From NCBI GenBank assembly GCA_003243255.1, contig QFQM01000034.1, positions 1 through 32,859 on the forward strand: a stretch of DNA of 32,859 nucleotides. The letters run 5' to 3'. The notes below the pieces were generated by a model that worked only from the letters and a program-made list of their open reading frames with translations, was not told where the DNA came from and made no database searches. The position numbers and the translations under genes were made by a program. Below are positions 1 through 7,736 of the stretch, piece by piece. Origin of the DNA: Flavobacterium psychrophilum (GTDB taxonomy: Bacteria > Bacteroidota > Bacteroidia > Flavobacteriales > Flavobacteriaceae). Every line of letters begins with the position of its first letter. Position 1 is the first letter of the stretch.

Positions 1-78
1 CTGAACACTGAACACTGAACACTGAACACTGAACACTGAACACTGAACACTGAACACTGAACACTGAACACTGAACAC
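1..78. repeat. 7-bp tandem repeat (TGAACAC)n
   Basis: Eleven exact head-to-tail copies of TGAACAC occupy 2-78, and the first base of the window fits the same period, so the array probably continues beyond the left edge. The next bases (TAAATCAC) look like a decayed copy. It lies just past the 3' end of dprA, outside any coding region seen here. Short exact arrays like this usually vary in copy number by replication slippage. No function can be assigned from the sequence. Confidence 0.95.
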
Positions 79-85
79 TAAATCA

Positions 86-1189
86 CTATATCGCCTCAAA
101 AAGTTTCCCCGGCAGCGGACGGATAACTCCCTTCAGTTCCATATTAAGGAGAAGTGATGATATTTTAAAGATGGGCATATCACATTCGAGGGCAATAATA
201 TCCATCAGTTCTTTTCCATGCTTTTGCAGATAATCATACACCTTTTGCTCATCATTTTCCAGCACAACGAACAATTGTTTCTGTACCGGTTTTTTCTTTT
301 CCTCTTCCAGCTGCCAGTTGAGCATATAGATAAGGTCGGCAGCATCGGTAAGCACATTGGCGCGCTGGCTCTTTATTAGGTTATTGCAACCCATGCTGTA
401 TTTATCGGTTATGCGCCCCGGAACGGCAAACACATCGCGATTGTAATCGTTGGCAATATTGGCCGTTATGAGTGAGCCACCTTTATCAGCGCTCTCTATA
501 ATAATAGTAGCTTCGCTTAGTCCTGCCACAATGCGGTTACGTTTTACAAAGTTTTCCTTGTCCGGATTGGAGGTGCTCCAAAACTCAGTCATAAAGCCAC
601 CATTCTCCTCCATTTTGGAAACGTACTTTTTATGCACTTTCGGGTAAACCTGGTTCAGCCCGTGAGCTACAACCCCAATGGTCTGCAATCCCAGTTCCAT
701 GGCAACAGTATGCGCATGGATATCTACACCATAGGCAAATCCGCTTATGATCACCGGATTGAGCGGAGAAAGGTCTTCGATAAGTTTACGGCAAAAGTCT
801 GAACCATAGGATGTCATCTGGCGCGTACCTACAATGCTTATGGTTTTACGGTTCTCCAGATTGATATTCCCTGAAGTGAACATTACAACAGGGCCGTCTA
901 TGCAGTGCTTTAGCCTGTCGGGATAAGCTGCCTCCTGATAATATAAAGGAGTAATACCGCTGTCGGCAATAAATTTCATTTCGGCTTCAGCCAGTTTAAA
1001 AGTGTCGGCTTTTTTAAGGCTGTTATATACAACATCCCCAATACCTTCTATGGCGGTTATCTGTGATTTTTTTGCTTTGAAAACAGCTTCGGCAGAACCT
1101 AAATGGTTAATAAGCCTTTTGGCGACGATATCGCCTACACCCTCTACGCGCATCAGCGCAAGGGTATTAAGTAATTCAAAATCAGTCAT
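86..1189 (-). CDS. dprA: DNA-processing protein DprA (Smf)
   Basis: DprA binds incoming single-stranded DNA during natural transformation and loads RecA on it in the cytoplasm. The 367-aa protein has the family architecture: an N-terminal helical region with two helix-hairpin-helix-like segments (VEGVGD near residue 16, IEGIGD near 48), a Rossmann-like core from about residue 105 (SIVGTRQMTSYG, ISGFAYGVDIHAH, GGSLITA, FAVPGRI), and a C-terminal winged-helix-like region (about 305-367) resembling the DprA DML1 domain. The length is normal for the family. It is transcribed divergently from the SPOR gene across about 100 bases. No convincing -7 box was seen for it in that gap. The 3' end runs into the heptamer array. 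The product is clear; active competence in this organism cannot be read from one gene. Confidence 0.96.
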   Translation of the reverse strand: MTDFELLNTLALMRVEGVGDIVAKRLINHLGSAEAVFKAKKSQITAIEGIGDVVYNSLKKADTFKLAEAEMKFIADSGITPLYYQEAAYPDRLKHCIDGPVVMFTSGNINLENRKTISIVGTRQMTSYGSDFCRKLIEDLSPLNPVIISGFAYGVDIHAHTVAMELGLQTIGVVAHGLNQVYPKVHKKYVSKMEENGGFMTEFWSTSNPDKENFVKRNRIVAGLSEATIIIESADKGGSLITANIANDYNRDVFAVPGRITDKYSMGCNNLIKSQRANVLTDAADLIYMLNWQLEEEKKKPVQKQLFVVLENDEQKVYDYLQKHGKELMDIIALECDMPIFKISSLLLNMELKGVIRPLPGKLFEAI

Positions 1190-1254
1190 TAATCGGTTTT
1201 ATATGGCGTTTATCGGATTCTCTGGCGTTGTTAATAAAAATTGTGAATAAAATT

Positions 1255-1283
1255 TTGCAACTTGCGTCGAATTGTTAATTTTG
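1255..1283 (+). promoter_or_regulatory. Bacteroidota-type promoter of the SPOR gene
   Basis: TTG at 1255-1257 is followed after 18 bases by TAATTTTG at 1276-1283, a full match to the TTG-N17-23-TAnnTTTG consensus of flavobacterial housekeeping promoters. The start site expected a few bases after the -7 box falls at about 1287-1290, right at the ATG codons at 1289 and 1292, so the transcript may have almost no leader. Confidence 0.7.
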
Positions 1284-1288
1284 TTGTT

Positions 1289-2233
1289 ATGATGATAGAA
1301 AAACACATATCGGCTTTATTGTATCGCTACCAGTGCGTTAGCGTTCCCGGCTTCGGCGCATTTCTTACAGAAACACAACCGGCGCAGCTTAACAATGACA
1401 CCTATACTTTCTATCCTCCAAAAAAACTGATTTCATTCAATGCGAATTTAAAAAATAATGACGGGCTTTTAGCCAATCATATCGCATTACAGGAAAAAAT
1501 TTCTTACGACCAGGCTGTTGCCAGTATTTCACAGGCTGTTGAGAACTGGAACAATAGGCTGCAAAACTGGGAAACCCTTATCCTTAAGAACCTGGGCACC
1601 ATTGCCCACAACATAGAAGGCAATGTTGTATTTACACCGGACACACCGGTAAATTACCTTGCTGAGGCATTTGGGCTTACCAATGTTATTTCTCCGGCAA
1701 TAAAAAGGGAAGAGCTTAAGGCTGTTGCCGAAAAAGTGGAAGAAATGGTACCGGTTGTATTTACCCCTGAAAGAAAAAGAAGTTATTCTTACCTTAAATA
1801 TGCTGCGATATTTGTTGTAATGACAAGCGCAAGCGGTGCTGGCTTTAAAGTATACCGCGACCATGATATTGCTCAACAGACCCTGCTTGTAGAGCAGTCG
1901 GTACAGGAGCAGCTAAACGAAAGAATCCAACAGGCTACCTTCTTTATAGAAGCACCAATGCCTGCCGTTTCCCTTCCCGTTAGAGAAGAAAGCACCTCTA
2001 CTTATCCGTATCATGTTGTTGCCGGCGCTTTCAAAAGCGAGGAAAATGCACAAAATGCAGTAAACGAACTGGTTTCTAAAGGCTATAATGCACGAAAACT
2101 GGGTAAAAACAAATTTGGGCTTTACCAGGTAGGTTACGGAAGCTTTAAAACCTATGCCGAAGCTCAGGCTAAAATGAATAAGATAAAACAAACCGAAAAC
2201 AGCGATGCCTGGCTTTTGGTAAAAGAATTATAA
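1289..2233 (+). CDS. HU-CCDC81-like and SPOR domain membrane protein
   Basis: Probable bitopic inner-membrane protein that binds peptidoglycan through a C-terminal SPOR domain. The N-terminus (IEKHISALLYRYQCVSVPGF) resembles the bacterial HU-CCDC81 domain, an HU-fold module found in Bacteroidota proteins, covering roughly residues 1-120. A single hydrophobic segment (YLKYAAIFVVMTSASGAGF) follows near residue 170, then a low-complexity linker, then a SPOR domain over about the last 75 residues (YHVVAGAFKSEENAQNAV...GLYQVGYGSF). The frame stays open upstream to a TTG at 1262, but the ATG at 1289 (or the adjacent one at 1292) is preferred because the domain begins there and the promoter lies between the two. 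SPOR domains bind denuded septal glycan, so a role in division or septal peptidoglycan is likely. The function of the HU-like part is not known. Confidence 0.9.
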   Translation: MMIEKHISALLYRYQCVSVPGFGAFLTETQPAQLNNDTYTFYPPKKLISFNANLKNNDGLLANHIALQEKISYDQAVASISQAVENWNNRLQNWETLILKNLGTIAHNIEGNVVFTPDTPVNYLAEAFGLTNVISPAIKREELKAVAEKVEEMVPVVFTPERKRSYSYLKYAAIFVVMTSASGAGFKVYRDHDIAQQTLLVEQSVQEQLNERIQQATFFIEAPMPAVSLPVREESTSTYPYHVVAGAFKSEENAQNAVNELVSKGYNARKLGKNKFGLYQVGYGSFKTYAEAQAKMNKIKQTENSDAWLLVKEL

Positions 2234-2240
2234 AATTGAA

Positions 2241-2264
2241 TCTCCCTTCTGGGAGATTTTTTTT
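2241..2264 (+). terminator. Rho-independent terminator after the SPOR gene
   Basis: A perfect 6-bp stem (TCTCCC, loop TTCT, GGGAGA) is followed by eight T residues, seven bases after the stop codon. The T tract runs straight into the promoter region of the next gene. Confidence 0.9.
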
Positions 2265-2280
2265 GCACCTGCATCTGCAC

Positions 2281-2288
2281 TATCTTTG
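2281..2288 (+). promoter_or_regulatory. -7 box of the thioesterase gene
   Basis: TATCTTTG fits TAnnTTTG and is followed by an A-rich leader and the ATG at 2302. The nearest TTG (2263-2265) is only 15 bases upstream, shorter than consensus, and lies in the T tract of the preceding terminator, so the -33 element is uncertain. Confidence 0.55.
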
Positions 2289-2301
2289 CAAAAAAAAACG
2301 C

Positions 2302-2811
2302 ATGCACGCAAAATATCCTTCTGACTCGATTTGTATCATGACCGACCTGGTTCTGCCGGGCGAGACCAACCCGCTTAACAACCTTTTTGGTGGAGAATTA
2401 CTGGCCCGTATGGACCGTGCCGCAAGTATTGCCGCCAGAAGGCATTCGCGCAGGATTGTTGTTACTGCATCCGTAAACCACGTAGCTTTTAACCGTGCTA
2501 TTCCTTTAGGAAGCGTTGTTACGGTTGAGGCAAAAATATCGCGCACTTTTAAAACGTCAATGGAGGTGTTTATTGATGTATGGATTGAAGACCGCGAAAG
2601 CGGCATAAGGCATAAAGCCAACGAAGCGATCTATACTTTTGTAGCCGTTGACGAAACAGGGAGGCCGGTTGAAGTACCAACCATCGAGCCGCAAACCGAA
2701 ATTGAAAAACAACGCTATGATGCTGCACTAAGAAGAAAACAGCTCAGCCTGGTGCTGGCGGGTAAAATGAACCCACACGAAGCAACAGAGCTGAAAGCTT
2801 TATTTATATAA
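2302..2811 (+). CDS. Acyl-CoA thioesterase, hotdog fold (YciA/ACOT-like)
   Basis: Cytoplasmic hydrolase that cleaves acyl-CoA to free acid and CoA. The 169-aa product from the ATG at 2302 is a single hotdog domain: GETNPLNNLFGGELLARMD carries the conserved Asn, Gly-Gly and Asp of the hydratase-dehydratase-type thioesterases, followed by AASIAARRHSRR and the strand VVTASVNHVAF. The tail (about 130-169) is charged and helical. The frame is open upstream to 2236, but that stretch overlaps the preceding terminator and the -7 box, so the later ATG is the likely start. The stop codon lies inside the palindrome shared with the opposing operon. The acyl chain preference cannot be told from sequence. 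Confidence 0.92.
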   Translation: MHAKYPSDSICIMTDLVLPGETNPLNNLFGGELLARMDRAASIAARRHSRRIVVTASVNHVAFNRAIPLGSVVTVEAKISRTFKTSMEVFIDVWIEDRESGIRHKANEAIYTFVAVDETGRPVEVPTIEPQTEIEKQRYDAALRRKQLSLVLAGKMNPHEATELKALFI

Positions 2812-2849
2812 AAAAGAAACCCTCACAATTGTGAGGGTTTCTTTTTTAT
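2808..2849. terminator. Bidirectional terminator, 42-bp perfect palindrome
   Basis: The two halves, 2808-2828 and 2829-2849, are exact reverse complements centred on CACAATTGTG. The GC-rich part is CCCTCAC/GTGAGGG, flanked by A-rich and T-rich arms that give a U tract on either strand. It sits between the convergent thioesterase and envC-like genes, and both TAA stop codons (2809-2811 on +, 2846-2848 on -) fall inside it. Confidence 0.93.
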
Positions 2850-4093
2850 CTCGTTATCCATGATTCCGGATTCTGGAACTTGGAGTTTTGGGACACATAG
2901 AATCGTAATACTGTTTTACCCGAAGGATAAGTATACACCTGACCAATGGTTTCTGAAGTCGTAACTTTATCCCCAACACTTACATTTACCGATCCGAGGT
3001 TAAAGTAAATGGTCATGTAATCACCGTGCCTTATGGTAACTGCTTTTGTACCGGCAATTATCTGAACAGCCGTAACCTCACCATTATAAACAGCCCTTAC
3101 CGCGCTGCCTTTGTTCGTTGTAATTTCAATGTAGTTATTCTCTACAACAACATCATTGTCATACGGACTTTCATGTTTTCCAAATCGCGCTGAAAGATAT
3201 CCTTCACGTACCGGCCACGGCAATTTTCCTTTATTGGCCACAAAACTATTGGCAAGCAGTTTCTCTTCCTTGGTCAGAACAATTTTGTTAGGCTCTTTTT
3301 TAGCGGCAGCTGCAATCTCTTTTTTCTCAGCAGCAGTCGAAGCTTTTGCGGCAGCTTTTTTGTTGGCCGCAGCAATCGCATCCCTTATCGCTTTTTCTAT
3401 TTTCCTGTCTATATCTTTTGCTTCCTGTTGTTTTTTCCTGATTTCAGAAGCATATTTTTTCTTGTCTTTACGGATGGCTTTTACCAGTTTCTCCTGTTCC
3501 TGCTTGTCGCTTTCAAGATCCTTTTTTTGCTTTTCACTTTCAACCAGCAACACTTCTTTTTCTTTCTTTTGACTGGACAATGCTGTTACCCTTAATTCAA
3601 GCTCGGCCATTTTAGAACGGATCTCATCACCCTGTACTTTCCTGAAACTGGCATACTGTTTCATGTACTGCATACGCTTGTAGGCCTGAAGGAAATTCTC
3701 TGACGAAAGTATGAACATGATACGGCTTTGCTCTGACCTGCTTTTATAAGCTTTCACCACCATATTGGCATAATCTTCCTTCAGCACTTTAAGCTCCCTG
3801 TTAAGCTGATTGATGCTCAACTGATTGGTGTATATATCATCGGTAAGCAAACGGGTTTGCTTTGCCGTTGTACTTATAAGCCTTTCGCTAAGTTTTATTT
3901 TTGTGCTGTTTTCCTCAATCTTGCCAAGCACCGATTTTTCTTTGGTCTTGCTTTGAGACTCCAGATTTTGCAATTCTTTCATTTCCTTAAGGATCTGAGC
4001 CTTGCGCTGTTCCAGTTTTTTACGCTGATCAGTCTGGCCATAGCCAAAAACGGTAAAGCCTAAGAAAAAAATAATAACGAAAAATCTGGTCAT
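2846..4093 (-). CDS. EnvC-like murein hydrolase activator (degenerate M23/LytM)
   Basis: Probably an exported coiled-coil protein that activates a cell-wall amidase during division. A signal peptide (about 1-20, ending near FGYGQ) is followed by a long charged coiled coil (about 22-240), an Ala/Lys-rich linker, and a C-terminal LytM/M23-like domain (about 290-415; LPWPVREGYLSARFGKHESP, then VTIRHGDYMTIYFNL). Metal ligands of active M23 endopeptidases appear to be lost: the first His/Asp motif is not evident (NNYIEITTNKGSAV) and the final His of the Tyr-x-His motif is Asn. This coiled-coil plus dead LytM layout matches EnvC, which in E. coli activates AmiA and AmiB. It is the last gene of the envelope operon, 13 bases after the DUF4292 gene. 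Confidence 0.9.
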   Translation of the reverse strand: MTRFFVIIFFLGFTVFGYGQTDQRKKLEQRKAQILKEMKELQNLESQSKTKEKSVLGKIEENSTKIKLSERLISTTAKQTRLLTDDIYTNQLSINQLNRELKVLKEDYANMVVKAYKSRSEQSRIMFILSSENFLQAYKRMQYMKQYASFRKVQGDEIRSKMAELELRVTALSSQKKEKEVLLVESEKQKKDLESDKQEQEKLVKAIRKDKKKYASEIRKKQQEAKDIDRKIEKAIRDAIAAANKKAAAKASTAAEKKEIAAAAKKEPNKIVLTKEEKLLANSFVANKGKLPWPVREGYLSARFGKHESPYDNDVVVENNYIEITTNKGSAVRAVYNGEVTAVQIIAGTKAVTIRHGDYMTIYFNLGSVNVSVGDKVTTSETIGQVYTYPSGKTVLRFYVSQNSKFQNPESWITR

Positions 4094-4106
4094 GTCTGGT
4101 GTTGGT

Positions 4107-4883
4107 TTAGTCTATAAAAATCTGGTCGTATCCTTCAGGAACCTCATACGGAAACGTAAGGTTCTCATCAAAGGTGGCCGAATTATATTCTATATTAAGG
4201 TTTACTATGTCTTTTTGTTCCGCTTCAATTTTTATGGTTGCCGGAAGAACCGCTTTAGGATATTCCCTGTATGACGGGTATTCTATCTGCAGGCTGCGTG
4301 GATCCATTCCCGCCTGGCTTACGATTTCCTTCTTAAGGAAATAATTTGCCCCTTCAAACAAGAAAAGCTTGCTGATGGCCGACCTGTCCACAGACTGTAA
4401 TTTGTGCTGTCCGTTTTCGAGTGAAGCCGCATATTTTCCTTTACTAAGATCATAAATGGCATTGCCCAAAAGCATATTCTGCACTTTTGCGAAGTCAAGT
4501 TCTGTACCCAGCCATTTGCTTAATGCAGCATAATTACCGTCAAAGTAAGTCCCTGAAATTTTTTCATAATAACTTACTCTTGTAGGCGTGATCATTGCTT
4601 TGGCTAAATTAAATCCAAGTGCTCTTACACTTACCAGGATAATCTCATCCTTCTTAATCCTGATCTCTGCGTTTACGCTTTGTTTTGTCTTTTTGTCCTT
4701 GTAGTCAACCGATGCCTTAACCAAAAGGGTTTTGAAATCTTTAGCATTTTTATAATGCCCGTCTACAATTTCCTTTACCGCTTTTTCTTCACCGGCGCTG
4801 CCTTCAGAGACAACAGCTTTCTGAGCTGTCTTACACGATGCAAGTGATAGCATTGCGATTGTTATGATAAGTATCTTTTTCAT
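4107..4883 (-). CDS. DUF4292 family lipoprotein
   Basis: 258-aa predicted lipoprotein of unknown function. The first 17 residues form a lipoprotein signal (KKILIITIAMLSLASC), with Cys17 as the lipidation site. The mature part is all beta-like with charged strands (TLLVKASVDYKDKKTKQSVN, then IRIKKDEIILVSVRALGFNLAKAMITPTRV) and resembles the LolA/LolB-like fold expected of DUF4292 proteins. Its start overlaps the stop of the TPR gene by one base (TAATG), so translation is probably coupled. The position between a TPR protein and an EnvC-like activator suggests a periplasmic or outer-membrane role in envelope maintenance; a LolB-like lipoprotein-handling role is inference only. Confidence 0.82.
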   Translation of the reverse strand: MKKILIITIAMLSLASCKTAQKAVVSEGSAGEEKAVKEIVDGHYKNAKDFKTLLVKASVDYKDKKTKQSVNAEIRIKKDEIILVSVRALGFNLAKAMITPTRVSYYEKISGTYFDGNYAALSKWLGTELDFAKVQNMLLGNAIYDLSKGKYAASLENGQHKLQSVDRSAISKLFLFEGANYFLKKEIVSQAGMDPRSLQIEYPSYREYPKAVLPATIKIEAEQKDIVNLNIEYNSATFDENLTFPYEVPEGYDQIFID

Positions 4884-6247
4884 TAATTGCTTTTCGATTT
4901 TTCCAGCTTAGCCTGACGCTGAGCCATTTCATTTTTCTTTTTTGAATCACCTAATGCTGTATAAGTATCTACGAGCTGTTTTGCAATTCTCAGTTCAAGT
5001 TCCGGGTCTTCTACTACAAAATCGATACCCGTTTCAAGATTGTCTTTTGCTTTAGCATATTGCTTTAGCTGATTTGACGCCAGTCCGGCAAAATAATACA
5101 ACCTTGCCTGCGTAGGATATAACCCTATATACTCTTCCGATTTTTTAAGCAGTTTGTCATATTGAGCCGCCTCAGTATACGTATACAATAGTAATTCAAC
5201 CGTTTCTATATCATCCGGTTTTTGTGAAAGTCCGCGTTCAAAATATTTTATCGCTTCCGGATACCTGTTTTTACTGAAGAAGAATTTACCTATCTCTTTC
5301 GGTACGTTCACCTGTTTGTCGTCTTCAAAATATCCTATCGCCTTATCAAGGTCACCCATATACTGCGCGTTGTTCGAAGCAAAAATCAGGAACTCATTCA
5401 ACACCCTGTGCTTTATCTTACGGTCTATCTTTTTACTGTCCAATACCCTGAACATTGATTCGGCCGCTTTTTTTCCGTCGTTATTATTCAGGTTAAATTT
5501 GAACAGGCTTACCTGTGCCCAGTCTGATCCCGGAATTTCCTTCTCGAGTTTCTTGGCAACTTCCTGAGCTTTTTGTTCCTGATTGCTTTCAGAATACAGA
5601 TAGATAAGCTCAAGATAATTAGACTCCTCTTTTGGATTTTTCTTTATTGCCTCTTCAAGAGTTTCCTTCTGCGGTTTTTTGTATTTGCTGTCACTCAATA
5701 TCTGCAGCTTGTACATTTCACGCTTTTCTGACATCCCAACCGTTTGTTCCATCTCGTTGATAAGATCCAGAGCTTTGTCAAATTGTTGGGTGTACATGTA
5801 AAGCGATACCAGATCTTCCTGATAAAATTCCTTTCTCCATTCCGTAAGCTTTTGCACTACGGGAATCGATTTGTTGAAATCTTTAGTTTCATAGTACACA
5901 TCATACAGGCTCTGCCAATACCAGCGGTTTTTAGGATCAAGGTCGCGAGCTTTCAGAAATGCTTTTTCTGCCTCCGGGTAATTTTTCAGCGAAAGGTAAT
6001 TTTTACCCAGCTCATGAAGTATTACCGGATTTTGCGGTTCTTTAGCCAGGCATTTTTCCAGTGACTTTATCGCTTTATCATAATTCTCGATACCCTTTTG
6101 CTTCAGTGCCTCAAAAAAGTTATTTTCAAACTCATCATTAGCCAATGCCACCTGATCCGGCTCTTTAGGCTCCTGAGCATGCAAAGCCACGGGAAGCAAT
6201 AATGAACCCGACAGCAATGCTCCGCAAAAAAGTATCTTACATTTCAT
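4883..6247 (-). CDS. Exported tetratricopeptide repeat protein
   Basis: 454 aa with a clear signal peptide (about 1-25, LLLPVALHAQ then EP). The mature protein is made largely of TPR-type helix pairs: EALKQKGIENYDKAIKSLEK near residue 47, VILHELGKNYLSLKNYPEAE near 75, IGKFFFSKNRYPEAIKYFER near 320, and ARLYYFAGLASNQLKQYAKA near 380. TPRs act as protein-binding scaffolds, so this is probably a periplasmic adaptor. The operon order TPR, DUF4292, EnvC-like, with overlapping or near-overlapping ends, points to shared function with the murein hydrolase activator. No enzymatic domain was seen. Confidence 0.88.
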   Translation of the reverse strand: MKCKILFCGALLSGSLLLPVALHAQEPKEPDQVALANDEFENNFFEALKQKGIENYDKAIKSLEKCLAKEPQNPVILHELGKNYLSLKNYPEAEKAFLKARDLDPKNRWYWQSLYDVYYETKDFNKSIPVVQKLTEWRKEFYQEDLVSLYMYTQQFDKALDLINEMEQTVGMSEKREMYKLQILSDSKYKKPQKETLEEAIKKNPKEESNYLELIYLYSESNQEQKAQEVAKKLEKEIPGSDWAQVSLFKFNLNNNDGKKAAESMFRVLDSKKIDRKIKHRVLNEFLIFASNNAQYMGDLDKAIGYFEDDKQVNVPKEIGKFFFSKNRYPEAIKYFERGLSQKPDDIETVELLLYTYTEAAQYDKLLKKSEEYIGLYPTQARLYYFAGLASNQLKQYAKAKDNLETGIDFVVEDPELELRIAKQLVDTYTALGDSKKKNEMAQRQAKLEKSKSN

Positions 6248-6253
6248 ATGTCT

Positions 6254-7264
6254 TTATTCTATAACTGAATAGTCACCAATACTGATACTGGTGAACTTAC
6301 CGTTAAATGCCGCATGGTTGCCTATCATACCGTTATCAAGAACGGCATTGTTAATAGTAGCATGCGTTTGCACAAGGCTGTTTTTTATAATAGTGTTCTC
6401 TACATGAGAATTGTCCCCTAATGAAACATATGGCCCGATGGTAGAATTTTTAAGCACTACATTTTCTCCAATAAAACACGGAGGGATGATAGTGCTGTTT
6501 TCCATCTTTACCGTAGCCGATACGAGGTTCTCCCCATCTGCATTAAGGAAGCCCAGCATACGTGAGTTGGTTTCAACGGTTACATTCTTGTTACCGCAGT
6601 CCATCCACTCGTCTACTTTACCCGGAACAAATTTCATGCCTTTCTCTTTCATATTCTCAAGAGCATCGGTAAGCTGGTACTCGCCACCTTTAGTAACATT
6701 GTTGTCTAACAGGTACTGAAGCTCTGCACGAAGTGTTTCTCCGCTCTTAAAATAATAGATTCCAATGATTGCCAAATCAGAAACAAAATCCTTTGGCTTC
6801 TCAACAAAATCAACGATCTCGTTTTTGTCATTAAGCTGTACCACACCAAAAGCGCTTGGATCTTCCACCTGTTTTACCCAGATAACACTGTCGGCTGTAG
6901 TATCTAACGTAAAATCGGCTCTGAAAAGTGTATCAGCATAAGCCACAACCACCGGCCCGCTGATAGATTCTTTAGCACTCATAATGGCATGGGCAGTACC
7001 CAGCGGCTTCTCCTGATAGTAGATTGAACCTTTTGCACCTAGCTTTTCAGCAATAGCTACAAGGTCGGTTTCTACCTGAGTGCCAAAATCACGGCTCACG
7101 ATAAAAGCGATCTCTTCTATTTTCTGGTTAAGTACTCCGGCAATATCTTCAACCAGTCGGTGAACGATAGGTTTTCCGGCAATAGGAATAAGCGGTTTTG
7201 GAACTGTAAGCGTATGTGGGCGAAGGCGCGAACCTCGTCCTGCCATAGGAACTATAATTTTCAT
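6254..7264 (-). CDS. Sugar-phosphate nucleotidyltransferase with left-handed beta-helix
   Basis: 336-aa cytoplasmic enzyme expected to transfer a nucleotide to a sugar 1-phosphate. The N-terminus carries the signature MAGRGSRLRPHTLTVPKPL, with the G-x-G-x-R loop and the PKPL motif. VVAYADTLF (about residue 106) holds the metal-binding Asp, and VDFVEKPKDF the sugar-site Glu-Lys. Residues from about 245 on form hexapeptide-type repeats (STIIPPCFIGENVVLKNSTI and following), a left-handed beta-helix tail as in RmlA-long or GlmU-like proteins. The exact sugar cannot be decided. It lies between dut and the TPR gene in a run that starts with a polysaccharide flippase, which suits supply of an activated sugar for surface glycan. 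Confidence 0.87.
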   Translation of the reverse strand: MKIIVPMAGRGSRLRPHTLTVPKPLIPIAGKPIVHRLVEDIAGVLNQKIEEIAFIVSRDFGTQVETDLVAIAEKLGAKGSIYYQEKPLGTAHAIMSAKESISGPVVVAYADTLFRADFTLDTTADSVIWVKQVEDPSAFGVVQLNDKNEIVDFVEKPKDFVSDLAIIGIYYFKSGETLRAELQYLLDNNVTKGGEYQLTDALENMKEKGMKFVPGKVDEWMDCGNKNVTVETNSRMLGFLNADGENLVSATVKMENSTIIPPCFIGENVVLKNSTIGPYVSLGDNSHVENTIIKNSLVQTHATINNAVLDNGMIGNHAAFNGKFTSISIGDYSVIE

Positions 7265-7283
7265 TTAGTTGTAAGTTTGTTTG

Positions 7284-7718
7284 TTATTTAACCCCGGTAC
7301 TGCCAAAGCCTCCCTCGCCGCGTGAAGTTTCAGTTAGTACTTCAACTTCATTCCATTCAGCGCGCTCGTGTTTAGCAATAATCAGCTGTGCAATCCTTTC
7401 TCCGTTTTCAACAGTAAAAGGCTCATTCGATAAATTTACTAAAATTACCCCAATCTCACCTCGGTAATCGGCATCAATAGTTCCCGGACTGTTCAAAACC
7501 GTTACACCTTTTTTGGCAGCCAGTCCGCTTCTTGGCCTAACCTGCGCTTCATAACCAATAGGAAGTTCTATGAATAATCCTGTTTTTACGATAGCCCTGC
7601 CCAACGGCTGCAATACGATTGGCTCTTCTATATTAGCACGCAAATCCATTCCTGCCGAAGCTATAGTCTCATAGTTTGGCAATGCATGTGCCGATTTATT
7701 GATGATGTTGATTGTCAT
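7284..7718 (-). CDS. dut: dUTP diphosphatase
   Basis: Hydrolyses dUTP to dUMP and diphosphate, keeping uracil out of DNA and supplying dTMP synthesis. The 144-aa length is typical for the trimeric enzyme. All five motifs are visible in order: [32 protein letters not shown] with the catalytic Asp and Tyr, GERIAQLII, and the Gly-rich C-terminal [10 protein letters not shown] that closes over the active site. It sits 18 bases after the flippase gene and 19 before the nucleotidyltransferase gene, so it is probably co-transcribed with envelope genes although its function is unrelated. Confidence 0.97.
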   Translation of the reverse strand: MTINIINKSAHALPNYETIASAGMDLRANIEEPIVLQPLGRAIVKTGLFIELPIGYEAQVRPRSGLAAKKGVTVLNSPGTIDADYRGEIGVILVNLSNEPFTVENGERIAQLIIAKHERAEWNEVEVLTETSRGEGGFGSTGVK

Positions 7719-7736
7719 TATATAATTTGTAATCTG

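Noticed and set aside
1..78. CRISPR array
   Set aside because: The unit is 7 bp with no spacers; it is a simple tandem repeat.
1262..1288. Upstream TTG start for the SPOR gene
   Set aside because: The extra residues lie over the -7 promoter box, and the HU-like domain begins at the ATG at 1289/1292.
2236..2301. Upstream ATG-like start for the thioesterase
   Set aside because: The stretch contains the terminator of the preceding gene and the -7 box; the homologous protein begins at the ATG at 2302.
3156..3572. 138-codon + strand frame opposite the envC-like gene
   Set aside because: Its Ser/Phe/Ala-rich composition is the antisense shadow of the Lys/Glu/Ala-rich coiled coil and has no family features.
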